The notes under the pieces were generated by a model that was not told where the DNA came from, ran no database searches, and was given only the letters and a program-made list of their open reading frames with translations. This document shows, piece by piece, positions 31,674-42,173 of a DNA stretch of 64,000 bases. Both the position numbers and the translations under genes were made by a program. Source of the DNA: Gallaecimonas kandeliae (GTDB lineage: Bacteria > Pseudomonadota > Gammaproteobacteria > Enterobacterales > Gallaecimonadaceae); NCBI RefSeq assembly GCF_030450055.1, contig NZ_CP118480.1, positions 372,001 through 436,000 on the forward strand, in the 5' to 3' direction. The first letter of the stretch is position 1, and each line of letters begins with the position of its first letter.

Positions 31674-32162
31674 TTGAGTGCAGGATCTGGAAATAAACGG
31701 CCATCCGGCTTCACCCTGGTGGAGCTGGTGGCCGTCATCGTTATCCTGGGGATCCTGGCCGTCGCCTTTGGCAGCCGCTTTATGGGCAACGCCGGGGTGA
31801 CGGAAGTGGTGGACAGGGACAATGCCCTGTCCCTGCTGCGCCGGGTCCAGACCCAGGCCATGCAGCAGGCGGACGACAGCGCCTGTCACCAGCTGCTGGT
31901 CTCGGCCAAGAGCCTGGCCCTTTCAGACCTGGCCGCCTGCACAAAGGGCGGCGTCAACCAGGTCACCGATCTTTCCCTGTCGCTGGCGAGCGGCCAGTTC
32001 CAGCTGTCCGCCGGCGGCACCGTTTTAAGCCTGCCCCAGACCCTGGCCTTCGATGGCCTCGGCAACGTCCCTCTCTGCGCCCAGGGTTGCAGCCTCCAGA
32101 TAGCGGGGCAGGGCAAGGCCGCCCTCTGCATCGAAGCCCAGGGCTATATACACCCATGTTGA
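31674..32162 (+). CDS. mshC: MSHA minor pilin MshC
   Basis: A 162-residue prepilin with leader MSAGSGNKRPSG and the cleavage segment FTLVELVAVIVILGILA. Four Cys in the C-terminal half could form disulfides (DSACHQ, AACTKG, LCAQGC). The start appears to be TTG 31674, 13 bases after mshA, with no other start codon upstream of the leader in frame. Overlaps mshD by 7 bases. Confidence 0.85.
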   Translation: MSAGSGNKRPSGFTLVELVAVIVILGILAVAFGSRFMGNAGVTEVVDRDNALSLLRRVQTQAMQQADDSACHQLLVSAKSLALSDLAACTKGGVNQVTDLSLSLASGQFQLSAGGTVLSLPQTLAFDGLGNVPLCAQGCSLQIAGQGKAALCIEAQGYIHPC

Positions 32163-32734
32163 GGCAGCACCAGCGCCAGCGCTGCCTTCAGCGCGGCTTC
32201 CAGCGAGGCGTCACCCTGATCGAGCTGGTGATCGGCATGCTGGTGCTGGGCATAGCCATAGTCCTGATCACCTCCAGCCTGCTGCCGCTCGGCCAGCGCA
32301 GCGTCGACCCCTGGCACCAGGTCAGGGCCGCCGAACTGGGCCAGAGCCTGATGAACGAGATCCTCGGCAAGCGTTTCGACGAGAACAGCCCCCTGGGCGG
32401 GCAGAAGCGCTGCGACGAGAGCGGCGCCCCGGCCTGTACCGACGTCGCCGCCCTGGGGCCGGACGGCGGCGAGGGCCGCAGCGATTATGACGACGTGGAC
32501 GACTACAACGGCCTGGACCTGACCGGTGACGCCATCACCAACATCCTCGACCAGCAGCTGCTCAGCCAGTACCGCCAATACCGCATCCAGGTGGCGGTGG
32601 GCTACGACGGCAACCACAACGGCGTCCTCAACGAGGCCGGCGCCGAAGAACGACTGGCCAAGCGCATCACAGTTACCGTCACCACCCCGGGCGGCCAGGC
32701 CATCGTCTTCTCTGCCTACAGGGGGAACTGGTGA
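32156..32734 (+). CDS. mshD: MSHA minor pilin MshD
   Basis: A 192-residue minor prepilin. It has an Arg/Gln-rich leader of about 18 residues (MLRQHQRQRCLQRGFQRG), longer than usual, then VTLIELVIGMLVLGIAIV. ATG 32156 overlaps the mshC stop. The C-terminal half is acidic, with an EGRSDYDDVDDYNGLD stretch that may bind calcium; this is inference. Coupled to mshO by a GTGA overlap. Confidence 0.85.
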   Translation: MLRQHQRQRCLQRGFQRGVTLIELVIGMLVLGIAIVLITSSLLPLGQRSVDPWHQVRAAELGQSLMNEILGKRFDENSPLGGQKRCDESGAPACTDVAALGPDGGEGRSDYDDVDDYNGLDLTGDAITNILDQQLLSQYRQYRIQVAVGYDGNHNGVLNEAGAEERLAKRITVTVTTPGGQAIVFSAYRGNW

Positions 32735-33558
32735 GCAGGGCATTCAAGGGCTTTACCCTGATCGAGCTGGTGGCGGTGATCATGGTGCTGGCGGTGGTGG
32801 GCCTGGGGGGCTACGGCTACCTGCGCTTCGGCAGCCAGTTCTACGTGGATACGGCCGCCAGGGAGCAGGCGTTGAACCAGGGCCGTTTCGTGGTAGAGCG
32901 GCTCAGCCGTGAGCTGCGTAACGCCGTGCCCAACAGCCTGCGGGTCTCGGGCAGCTGCATCGAGTTCGTGCCCATGGCCGCCGCCATGCGTTACCTGGAT
33001 GCCCCCATGAGCCCTGACAAGGGCGACAGCATTAAGGCCCTCTGGATAACACCGAGCGGGGCCACGCCAGCAGATGGCGATCCCATCCAATGGGACAGCG
33101 GCTTCTTTGGCTCCGAGCTTTGGGTGATAGTCAATCCTACCCAAAGTGGCCAACTCTATAGCCAGGATCCAGGGCGTATCGTGCCCCTGAATGGCAGCGC
33201 TTATGATAAGACCCATGGCTACTACAACCTGACCCTGGCCGACACCGTCAGCTTCGCCAAGGACAGCCCCAGCCGCCGCCTCTATTTCGGCGGCCAGCCT
33301 GTCAGCTTCTGCCAGCAGGGCGGTGCGCTATACCGTTATCAGGGCTACGGCTTCCAGGCCAGCCAGCCCCAACCCGGCGCCGGCCTCGGCGACGGCGTCT
33401 TGATGGCCGAGGGGCTCAGCGCCGGCAATGCGCCTTTCAGCATCGACGCCCCCATCTTGCAGCGGAACGCCGTCGTCCATGTGCTGCTGCGCTTTCGCGC
33501 CATCAGCGAGGACGACATGTTCTTCAACCTGGAGATCCAGCTCCCCAATGTGCCCTGA
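32731..33558 (+). CDS. mshO: MSHA minor pilin MshO
   Basis: A 275-residue minor prepilin. Short leader (MSRAFKG), cleavage before FTLIELVAVIMVLAVVG, and a large C-terminal domain typical of MshO/GspJ-like tip pilins. GTG start overlapping the mshD stop; overlaps mshP by 11 bases. Confidence 0.86.
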   Translation: MSRAFKGFTLIELVAVIMVLAVVGLGGYGYLRFGSQFYVDTAAREQALNQGRFVVERLSRELRNAVPNSLRVSGSCIEFVPMAAAMRYLDAPMSPDKGDSIKALWITPSGATPADGDPIQWDSGFFGSELWVIVNPTQSGQLYSQDPGRIVPLNGSAYDKTHGYYNLTLADTVSFAKDSPSRRLYFGGQPVSFCQQGGALYRYQGYGFQASQPQPGAGLGDGVLMAEGLSAGNAPFSIDAPILQRNAVVHVLLRFRAISEDDMFFNLEIQLPNVP

Positions 33559-33961
33559 GCCTAAGCGACAGCAAGGCAGCGCCCTGGTGGTGGCCGTCTT
33601 CATCATAGTGGTGATGTCCCTGCTGGTGGCGGGCATGGCGGCCCTGCTCGGCCGCCAATCTGGCACTGTCGTCTACGAAGTGCTGGGCAGCCGCGCCTTC
33701 CTGGCCGCCCAGACGGGCCTGCAAGAGGGGCTGGTCAAGCTCTTCCCCCTGGACCAGGCTCCCCAGGCCTGCTTCGCCCACTACAGCCAGCCCTTGAAGG
33801 GAAGCGGCTTGGAGGGTTGCAGCTTTACTCTGAGCTGCCAGGAGCAAGGTTCTTCTGACAGCAGCCTGCCGGGCAAGGTGGCCCAGTTGACCAGCACGGG
33901 CTCCTGCCAGGCCGGCACCGTCAGCACCAGCCGCACCCTGGTCATGGAGGTGGGGGAATGA
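33548..33961 (+). CDS. mshP: MSHA biogenesis protein MshP (PilX-like)
   Basis: A 137-residue protein starting MCPEPKRQQG, then a hydrophobic ALVVAVFIIVVMSLLVAGMAALL segment, as in MshP/PilX pseudopilin-like proteins. Position 5 after the leader is not Glu, a common feature of this subgroup. Several Cys in the C-terminal domain. ATG 33548 overlaps the mshO stop region. It is coupled by 4 bases to mshQ. Confidence 0.83.
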   Translation: MCPEPKRQQGSALVVAVFIIVVMSLLVAGMAALLGRQSGTVVYEVLGSRAFLAAQTGLQEGLVKLFPLDQAPQACFAHYSQPLKGSGLEGCSFTLSCQEQGSSDSSLPGKVAQLTSTGSCQAGTVSTSRTLVMEVGE

Positions 33962-36900
33962 GACGCTTCTTGGCTGCCTTGTTGTCGGTGCTGGCCCTGG
34001 CGGCCAGGGCCGACGTGGTCCTCGAAGGGCCCATGGAGGTGGGTGACAATGGCACCAATGCCTTGTCGCCCACCACCTTGGTCAGCGTCTCAGGCGGCAG
34101 CTTTGTCGCCAATCACCCCATCCATTTCACCCTCAGCCAGGCCTTGACGGTGACCGGCATCAGCCTGGTGGGGGAGCAGGGGTTGGATGCGGGGGCCAGC
34201 TTCGTGGTCTGGGACCCCTCCGGCAACCTGGTGATAAGCCAGTTGGCCAGCGACAGTGCCGGCAGCCGCGACAGCATCTCGGGGAGCTGGACGCTGCCGG
34301 CCGGCGACTACCAGATGGCCATCTGGGGCCAGTGCTTCAACAGCAGCGGCTATGTGAATAGCCGTTACAAGAGTAACTGCTATGACTGGGACGATTTCAG
34401 CTTCGACTCGGTGCGCCTGACCGCAAGCGCTGGCAGCAACAATTTCCATTTCATAGAACGGCGCCATATCGGCGACAGCACAGACGCCAGCCGCTGGTTC
34501 CCATCAGCGCCGTCCGGTACCTACAGCGTCAACGACTTTTCCCTGAGCCAGCAGGTCGAACTTGACCAGTTGCGGCTGTTCAATGTGCGGGACCTGGACA
34601 GCGCTAATGGCGACTATGTGAAATTGGTGAACGCTGATAGTGGCGTAGAACTGGCTCGAGGCTATCTGTACGACAATGGCGACCTTACCTTCGATGCGAG
34701 CATGAAACTGGATGCGGGCAACTACCTGCTCTACGTGGTTAGTCATAAGAGCAAGGGCGACTACGACGACATCAGCTGGGACGATATCGTCCTCAGCTAC
34801 AGCCCCATCGACACCGGCACCGGCATCCTCAACGCCTGCCAGATAGCCTTGCCTTACCCGGCCCAGGGCCGCAGGAACAGCCACAGCATCAGCTTTTCAT
34901 CCAGCAGCAACCAAATCCTCGGCAGCGACGGCGGTGCCATCGGCTACAAACAGGGGCAGATCAAGCAGGCCAATAGCCAGAGCTGTGACGGCGACGCCTG
35001 CTACGCCGCCGGCATCACCGACGAGTTGGGCTTCCCCGATTCCCCCTTCCCCCTCAGTGGCGGCCAGGATCTCAGCGTTGGCTACCAGCAGAGCAAGGTC
35101 ATCAAGGCGGGGGATCCCAGCCAATACAACAACATCAGTACCGCCTATCAATCGACCTTGGACATCCAACAATCGGGGCTGAAAATCAAGAACCTGAACC
35201 TCGGCAGCGGCCGTGGCGGCAACGACTATACGGTGAAGCTGGCCTCGGGGGACTACTGGATTGAAAACCTGACGATGCAGGGCGACACCCGCATCGAGCT
35301 GGCAGGCCCGGTGCGCCTCTTCGTCAACAAGGTGACCCTGAGTTCGGCCAGCTACCTCAACAGTCCTGGCCGCCAGCAATCCGGCAACCCAGGCCAGTTG
35401 TTGATGGTGGTCTACGACTCCCTGACCGCGGGCGACGGCTCCACCCTGACCGGCCTGGTCTACCAGATGGACAACCCCAACAGTAACCAGAACAGCATCA
35501 GCTTCGGCCCTGCCTCCTACCTGTTCGGCCGCATCAGTGCCAGGGACATCAGCCTGGGTTATGGCTCGGTGATCGACAGCAGCCACTACCCCAGTTGCGA
35601 CAACACGGCCAGCGTCGACCATTACCGGCTGGTCTACAGCAGCCAGGCCCTGACCTGCTCCCCCGCCACGGTGAAGGTGCAGGCCTGCCTGGACGCGGAC
35701 TGCAGCGCCTTCTTTGAGGGCGGCGCCAGCCTCTCCCTGACCCCGGTCGGGCAATGGGGCGCCGACCCTGTGAGCCTCGGCAGCAGTGGCGAGGCCCAGA
35801 TCAGCCTCACCCAGACCACGGCCGGCACGGTGCAGCTGGGCCTGGCCGGTGCCAGCCCCTCGGCGCCTCTTAGCTGCCTGCGCGACGGCATGCCCGACCC
35901 CAGTTGCAGCCTCAGCTTCGCCGACAGCGGCTTCATCTTCGATGTGCCGGATCTGGTCGCGGGCCGGCCCCAGGGCAACATCCTGGTCAAGGCGGTGAAG
36001 AAGGACGACAGCAGCCAGCAGTGCGTGGCGGCCTTCGCCAGCACCACCAAGACCTTGGCCTTCTGGTCCGACTATGTGGACCCGGGCAGCAGCGACAGGG
36101 TGGCCAGCCTGCCGGTGGCGGTGAACGATACGAACGTCGGCACCAGCCAGGCCGGCGCCACGGCCCTGCCGCTCAGTTTCGACAGCCAGGGCCAGGCCAG
36201 CATCAGCGTCCGCTACCCCGATGCCGGCCTGATGCAGCTTAACGCCCGTTATGACGGCAGTGGCAGCGACGCCGGCCTGGTGATGACGGGCTCAGATCAG
36301 TTCGTCAGCCGCCCGGCCGGACTCTGTGTCCGCCCCCAGGACCTGGCAGGGGAGTGTGCGGCAGGGGACGCCAGCTGTAATGTGTTCCGTTACGCAGGGG
36401 AGGCCTTCCCCTTGACGGTGACCGCCATGGCCTGGCAGCAGGACGGTGATAGCGACTACTGCGACAACGGCGCCGTCACGCCGAGCTACCGGCAGAGCGG
36501 CATCACCTTGGGGGCGACGCTGCTGGCCCCAAGCGGCGGCAGCGCCGGCAGTGTCGCCATCGCTAGCTATGACCACCCCATGGCCAGCGACGCCAAGGCC
36601 AGCGTGCAGCAGAGCGTGAGCGAAGTGGGGGTCTTCCGCTTCACCGCCACCCCCCCCAGCTATTTCGGCACCACCATTCCCGTTGGCCAGAGCCAGCCGG
36701 TCGGCCGCTTCGTGCCCAAGACGGTGGCGCTGAGCGGCGCCACCCTGGCCGAGGGCTGCGGCACCTTCACCTACATGGGCCAGCCGGTGCTGCTGGGGGG
36801 CACCCTGACGGCCCAAAGCGCCACCGGTGGCCAGGTCCATAACTATGAAGGAGACTTCGCCAAGGGCGGCCTGACCTTCGTCAGCGAATTCGCTGGCGCC

Positions 36901-37569
36901 GACCAATCGGCCCGCATTCCTTCGCCGACGACAGGCGTGCTGGCCTGGAGCCAGGGCCAGGCCCTGGTCAACGACCTGCCCCAGCAACTGGACAGGCTGG
37001 CGGACAACAGCCCGGACGGCCCCTTCAGCGATGTGCCCCTGGGGGTGCTGTTTGACGACGGTGAAGGCAGCATCAGCCGCAAGACGGCCATGGCCAGCCC
37101 GGACATGAGCCTTACCGGCGGCCAAGCATGGGGCGCCATCGCCTCACTGCGTTATGGCAGGGCCCTGCTGGAAGACGCCAGTGGCCCTGAGGACGAGGAC
37201 TTGCCGCTGCAACTGGGCACCCAGTACTGGAACGCCGGCCACTTCGTGGCCAACCTCGACGACAGCTGCACCGCCGTGGCCCCGGCCGACATCAGCATCA
37301 CAGCCAACCCCGATAGCCTGGCCACCAGCCCGGGCGGGGCCGGCGGCACCTTGGCGGCGGGCATCAGCCCCTATGGCGCCCTCAAGCTGACGGCGCCGGG
37401 CAGCCAGGGTCAGGTGACTATCAAGGCGGCGGTGGCGGCCTGGCTGCAATATGCCTGGGATCCGGCCGGCGGCCAGCAGGACCCGACGGCCACAGGTTAT
37501 TTCGGCCGCTTCCGGGGCAACGACAGGCAGATCTACTGGCAGGAAAAGTGGGGCGGCAGCCCGCCCTGA
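33958..37569 (+). CDS. mshQ: MSHA biogenesis protein MshQ
   Basis: A 1203-residue exported protein with an N-terminal signal peptide (MRRFLAALLSVLALAARA). The first 280 residues show two beta domains with recurring WDDFSFDSVRL / WDDIVLSYSP strands. The middle part looks like a beta-helix or surface domain rich in Ser/Asp/Gly. The C-terminal half matches the DUF6701 region that characterises MshQ. It is the last gene of the msh run. A role as the pilus-associated adhesin or outer tip protein is often suggested but is not established. Cys pairs are frequent, fitting a periplasmic or surface location. Confidence 0.85.
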   Translation: MRRFLAALLSVLALAARADVVLEGPMEVGDNGTNALSPTTLVSVSGGSFVANHPIHFTLSQALTVTGISLVGEQGLDAGASFVVWDPSGNLVISQLASDSAGSRDSISGSWTLPAGDYQMAIWGQCFNSSGYVNSRYKSNCYDWDDFSFDSVRLTASAGSNNFHFIERRHIGDSTDASRWFPSAPSGTYSVNDFSLSQQVELDQLRLFNVRDLDSANGDYVKLVNADSGVELARGYLYDNGDLTFDASMKLDAGNYLLYVVSHKSKGDYDDISWDDIVLSYSPIDTGTGILNACQIALPYPAQGRRNSHSISFSSSSNQILGSDGGAIGYKQGQIKQANSQSCDGDACYAAGITDELGFPDSPFPLSGGQDLSVGYQQSKVIKAGDPSQYNNISTAYQSTLDIQQSGLKIKNLNLGSGRGGNDYTVKLASGDYWIENLTMQGDTRIELAGPVRLFVNKVTLSSASYLNSPGRQQSGNPGQLLMVVYDSLTAGDGSTLTGLVYQMDNPNSNQNSISFGPASYLFGRISARDISLGYGSVIDSSHYPSCDNTASVDHYRLVYSSQALTCSPATVKVQACLDADCSAFFEGGASLSLTPVGQWGADPVSLGSSGEAQISLTQTTAGTVQLGLAGASPSAPLSCLRDGMPDPSCSLSFADSGFIFDVPDLVAGRPQGNILVKAVKKDDSSQQCVAAFASTTKTLAFWSDYVDPGSSDRVASLPVAVNDTNVGTSQAGATALPLSFDSQGQASISVRYPDAGLMQLNARYDGSGSDAGLVMTGSDQFVSRPAGLCVRPQDLAGECAAGDASCNVFRYAGEAFPLTVTAMAWQQDGDSDYCDNGAVTPSYRQSGITLGATLLAPSGGSAGSVAIASYDHPMASDAKASVQQSVSEVGVFRFTATPPSYFGTTIPVGQSQPVGRFVPKTVALSGATLAEGCGTFTYMGQPVLLGGTLTAQSATGGQVHNYEGDFAKGGLTFVSEFAGADQSARIPSPTTGVLAWSQGQALVNDLPQQLDRLADNSPDGPFSDVPLGVLFDDGEGSISRKTAMASPDMSLTGGQAWGAIASLRYGRALLEDASGPEDEDLPLQLGTQYWNAGHFVANLDDSCTAVAPADISITANPDSLATSPGGAGGTLAAGISPYGALKLTAPGSQGQVTIKAAVAAWLQYAWDPAGGQQDPTATGYFGRFRGNDRQIYWQEKWGGSPP

Positions 37570-37634
37570 AGGAACTGACCGCGCCTTTGGCGAAATTAAT
37601 GCTGAATAGGGAGGCCGGCCAACCTGTTACACGC

Positions 37635-37663
37635 TTGTGGATACCCCAGGCCGTTGGTAAAGT
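37635..37663 (+). promoter_or_regulatory. Possible mreB promoter
   Basis: TTGTGG (37635-37640), 17-base spacer, TAAAGT (37658-37663), 51 bases before the mreB ATG. Moderate match only, but the 145-base gap after mshQ is where a promoter for mreBCD should lie. Confidence 0.35.
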
Positions 37664-37666
37664 TGA

Positions 37667-38758
<1,092 letters not shown>

Positions 38759-38764
38759 TGAATA

Positions 38765-38782
38765 GGGCGCCCCAGGGCGCCC
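38765..38782 (+). other. Hairpin between mreB and mreC
   Basis: GGGCGCC / GGCGCCC around a CCAG loop, without a T run. It may protect or partly terminate the mreB transcript, giving more mreB than mreC; this is inference. Confidence 0.5.
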
Positions 38783-38792
38783 ATTGCCCCTT

Positions 38793-39659
38793 ATGAAGCC
38801 GATATTCTCCCGGGGGCCATCCCTGCAGTGGCGTGTGCTGCTGCTGGTTCTGGCCTCCTTCGCCATCATTTTCCTCGACCATTGGCAGCATCGCTTCGAT
38901 GGGGCCCGCTTCTACCTCAATTCCCTGGTCACCCCCATCCAGTACCTGGCCGACGCCCCCAGCCGCCTGTTGCGCTGGAGCTCAGAGGCCCTCACCAGCC
39001 GCCGCCACCTCCAGGAGGAGAACGCCAGCCTTAAGGAACAGCTGTTGCTGCAATCCGAGCGGCTCCAGCACCTGGCCTTCCTGCAGGAAGAAAACAACCA
39101 GCTGCGGGCCCTGCTGGGCTCCCAGGCCAGGGCCGAGGCGCGCAAGCTGGTGGCCGAGGTGATGACGGTGGACTCGGACCCCTTCAGCCAGCAGATCATG
39201 CTCAACAAGGGCCGCAACGACGGCGTCTTCGAAGGCCAACCTGTGCTGGACGCCCAGGGATTGGTGGGGCAGGTGATCAACGTCGGCCCCAGCTCCAGCC
39301 GGGTGCTGTTGATCACCGACGCCACCCACGCCATACCGGTGCGGGTGGCCCGTAACGGCATCCGCGCCATCGCCTCGGGCACGGGCCAGCTGGACGAGCT
39401 CAGCCTCAACCATGTGCCCCACCGCTCCGACATCAAGACCGGTGACCTGCTGCTGTCCTCAGGCCTCGGCGGCCGCTTCCCCGAGGGCTACCCCGTGGCC
39501 AAGGTCACCTCCGTCTATTCCGACGAGGGCAAGCCCTTCGCCCAGGTACTGGCCGAGCCCCTGGCCCAACTGGACAGGCTGCGTTACCTGCTGCTGATCT
39601 GGCCAGGCCAGCAACAGGTCCAGGCCAAGGGCGGTGACGGCAAGGAGGCCAGCCAATGA
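38793..39659 (+). CDS. mreC: Rod shape-determining protein MreC
   Basis: A 288-residue bitopic inner-membrane protein: one helix near 12-32, a coiled coil (about 60-115, QEENASLKEQLLLQSERLQ) and a periplasmic double beta-barrel (about 120-270). It links MreB to the PBP2/RodA elongasome. ATG 38793 was chosen because it follows the mreB hairpin directly and gives the typical MKPIFSRGPSLQWR start. Overlaps mreD by 4 bases. Confidence 0.95.
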   Translation: MKPIFSRGPSLQWRVLLLVLASFAIIFLDHWQHRFDGARFYLNSLVTPIQYLADAPSRLLRWSSEALTSRRHLQEENASLKEQLLLQSERLQHLAFLQEENNQLRALLGSQARAEARKLVAEVMTVDSDPFSQQIMLNKGRNDGVFEGQPVLDAQGLVGQVINVGPSSSRVLLITDATHAIPVRVARNGIRAIASGTGQLDELSLNHVPHRSDIKTGDLLLSSGLGGRFPEGYPVAKVTSVYSDEGKPFAQVLAEPLAQLDRLRYLLLIWPGQQQVQAKGGDGKEASQ

Positions 39660-40126
39660 ACCTGCTGGTGATAGGGCTTTCCCTGCTGGCGGCCATGGTG
39701 CTGGCCATGCTGCCCATGCCCCTGCTGGTGGACCCCTTCAGGCCCGACTGGCTGCTGTTGGTGCTGCTCTACTGGACCATGGCGCTGCCGCACAGGGTCA
39801 GCGTCGGCAGCGCCTGGCTCTGTGGCCTGGTGATGGACATACTGCTGGGCTCGACCCTGGGCATCCACGCCATGGCCCTGAGCCTGGTGATCTACCTGGC
39901 GGCCCTCAATTTCCAGAAGATCCGCAACTTTTCCCTCTGGCAGCAGTCCGCCATAGTGGCGATGCTGGCGGGCATCAAGCTGCTGCTGGTGTTTTGGGCA
40001 GAGCACCTGATCAACGGCGTGGTGATCACCGGCCAGTATTTCTGGCCCATGCTGACCAGCGCCGCCATGTGGTTCTGGCTCTTCCCCCTGCTGCGCCGCC
40101 TGCGCCGCCGTTTCCGGATCCGCTGA
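39656..40126 (+). CDS. mreD: Rod shape-determining protein MreD
   Basis: A 156-residue integral membrane protein with about five hydrophobic helices and the family motif RPDWLLLVLLYWTMALPHR near 23-41. Translationally coupled to mreC (ATGA) and sharing one base with maf. Confidence 0.93.
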   Translation: MNLLVIGLSLLAAMVLAMLPMPLLVDPFRPDWLLLVLLYWTMALPHRVSVGSAWLCGLVMDILLGSTLGIHAMALSLVIYLAALNFQKIRNFSLWQQSAIVAMLAGIKLLLVFWAEHLINGVVITGQYFWPMLTSAAMWFWLFPLLRRLRRRFRIR

Positions 40127-40707
40127 TGACCAAAGAAGCCCTGTACCTGGCGTCCAGCTCGCCCCGGCGCCAGTCCTTGCTGACCTTGCTCGACCACCCC
40201 TTCGAGGTGTTGCCGGTGGCGGTGGACGAGCGCCCGTTGCCTGGCGAGGCCCCCCTGGCCCTGGTGGAGCGGCTGGCCCGCTTGAAGGCCGAGGCCGGCG
40301 CCGCCGTCGCCCCCGAACCCCGGCCAGTACTGGGCTCGGACACCCTGGGGGAACTGGACGGTGTGTTGCTGGTCAAGCCCGAGGACCAGGCCGACTTCAC
40401 CCGCATGATGAAATCCATGTCCGGGCGCAGCCACCTGATCCACACCGCCATCGCCTTTTCTGACGGCAAGCGCACCCTGTCCCAGGTGGTCACCAGCACA
40501 GTGACTTTTAGGGAACTGAGCGACAGCGAAATCGCCACCTACTGGCACAGCGGCGAACCCGCCGACAAGGCCGGCGGCTACGGCATCCAGGGCCGGGGCG
40601 GGCGCTTCGTCAGCCACTTGGCCGGCAGCTATTTCGCCGTGGTAGGCTTACCCTTGATGGAAACGGAGCGCCTGCTCCAGGCCTTCCTCGGCAAGGAGAA
40701 CCCATGA
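40126..40707 (+). CDS. Maf-family nucleoside-triphosphate pyrophosphatase (YhdE type)
   Basis: A 193-residue house-cleaning enzyme that hydrolyses non-canonical or TTP-like nucleotides. The N-terminal ASSSPRRQ motif and the central GSDT motif with KPED downstream are conserved; the C-terminal ADKAGGYGIQG motif is complete. It sits between mreD and rng as in E. coli, where the gene is yhdE (maf). Confidence 0.93.
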   Translation: MTKEALYLASSSPRRQSLLTLLDHPFEVLPVAVDERPLPGEAPLALVERLARLKAEAGAAVAPEPRPVLGSDTLGELDGVLLVKPEDQADFTRMMKSMSGRSHLIHTAIAFSDGKRTLSQVVTSTVTFRELSDSEIATYWHSGEPADKAGGYGIQGRGGRFVSHLAGSYFAVVGLPLMETERLLQAFLGKENP

Positions 40708-42173
40708 CAGTCGAGTTGCTGATCAACACCACCCCCTCGGAGACCCGGGTCGCCCTGGTGGAGACCGGCATACTGCAGGAGCTGCACATAGAGCGGGCCG
40801 CCAAGCGCGGCCTGGTGGGCAACATCTATAAGGGGCGGGTCAGCCGGGTGCTGCCCGGCATGCAGGCCGCCTTCGTCGACATAGGCCTGGACAAGGCCGC
40901 CTTCCTCCACGCCTCCGACATCATTCCCCCCGGGGTCGGCCTGGACGAAGAAGACCTGCGCCCCTTCCAGACCGGCGACATAGCCCGGTTGGTGCACGAG
41001 GGCCAGGACATAGTGGTGCAGGTGGTCAAGGATCCCCTGGGCACCAAGGGCGCCCGCCTCACCACCGACATCACGCTGCCGTCCCGCTACCTGGTGTTCA
41101 TGCCCGGCGCTACCCATGTGGGGGTGTCCCAGCGCATCGAGAACGAAGAGGAGCGCACCCGCCTCAAGGAGCTGGTGGAGCCCTTCTGTGACGGCAGCGG
41201 CGGCTTCATAGTCCGCACCGCCGCCGAAGGGGTAGGGGAGCGGGAATTCAAGGAAGACGCCGCCTTCCTGCGCCGGCTCTGGAAGAAGATCGAAGAGCGC
41301 CGCGCCCGCAGCAGCACCCGCACCATGCTCTACGAGGAGCTGAGCCTGGCCCACCGCATACTGCGCGACTTCGTGGGCACAGAGATGGACAGGATCCGCG
41401 TCGATTCCAAGCTCACCTTCGAGAGCCTCAAGGCCTTCTGCGACGAGTTCGTGCCCGAGCTTGGCCGGGTGCTGGAGTACTACGCCGGCGAGCGGCCCAT
41501 CTTCGACCTCTTCGACGTGGAGAACGAGATACAGCGGGCCCTGGACCGCAAGGTGGAGCTCAAATCCGGCGGCTACCTGATCATCGACCAGACCGAAGCC
41601 ATGACCACCATCGACATCAACACCGGTGCTTTCGTGGGCAGGCGCAACCTGGAAGAGACCATCTTCAACACCAACGTCGAGGCCACCCAGGCCATAGCCC
41701 GCCAGCTGCGGCTGCGCAACCTCGGCGGCATCATCATCATCGACTTCATCGACATGCAGGACGACGACCACAAGCGCCGGGTGCTGCAGAGCCTGGAGCA
41801 GGCGCTGGTCAAGGACAGGGCCAAGACCTCGGTCAACGGCTTCTCGGCCCTCGGCCTGGTGGAGATGACCCGCAAGCGCACCCGCGAGAGCCTGGAGCAC
41901 ATCCTCTGCGGCGAATGCCCGGCCTGCAAGGGCCGCGGCCGGGTCAAGACAGTGGAGACCGTCTGCTTCGAGGTGCTGCGGGAGATCCTGAGGGTCAACC
42001 GCGCCTATGACGCCGACAAGTTCGTGGTCTACGCCTCCCCCAAGGTGGCCGAGGCCCTGGCGGACGACGAGTCCCATGCCCTGGCCGAGCTGGAGGTGTT
42101 CATGGGCAAGCAGGTCAAGATCCAGGGCGAGCCTCTCTATAACCAAGACCAGTTCGACGTGGTGATGATGTAG
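40704..42173 (+). CDS. rng: Ribonuclease G
   Basis: A 489-residue endoribonuclease of the RNase E/G family that matures 16S rRNA and cleaves mRNA from 5'-monophosphate ends. The S1 domain spans about 38-125. Catalytic Asp residues lie in TIDINTG (near 303) and IIIIDFIDM (near 346). The Zn-link CGECPACKGRG near 400-410 holds the dimer. Overlaps maf by 4 bases and yhdP by one. Confidence 0.97.
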   Translation: MTVELLINTTPSETRVALVETGILQELHIERAAKRGLVGNIYKGRVSRVLPGMQAAFVDIGLDKAAFLHASDIIPPGVGLDEEDLRPFQTGDIARLVHEGQDIVVQVVKDPLGTKGARLTTDITLPSRYLVFMPGATHVGVSQRIENEEERTRLKELVEPFCDGSGGFIVRTAAEGVGEREFKEDAAFLRRLWKKIEERRARSSTRTMLYEELSLAHRILRDFVGTEMDRIRVDSKLTFESLKAFCDEFVPELGRVLEYYAGERPIFDLFDVENEIQRALDRKVELKSGGYLIIDQTEAMTTIDINTGAFVGRRNLEETIFNTNVEATQAIARQLRLRNLGGIIIIDFIDMQDDDHKRRVLQSLEQALVKDRAKTSVNGFSALGLVEMTRKRTRESLEHILCGECPACKGRGRVKTVETVCFEVLREILRVNRAYDADKFVVYASPKVAEALADDESHALAELEVFMGKQVKIQGEPLYNQDQFDVVMM

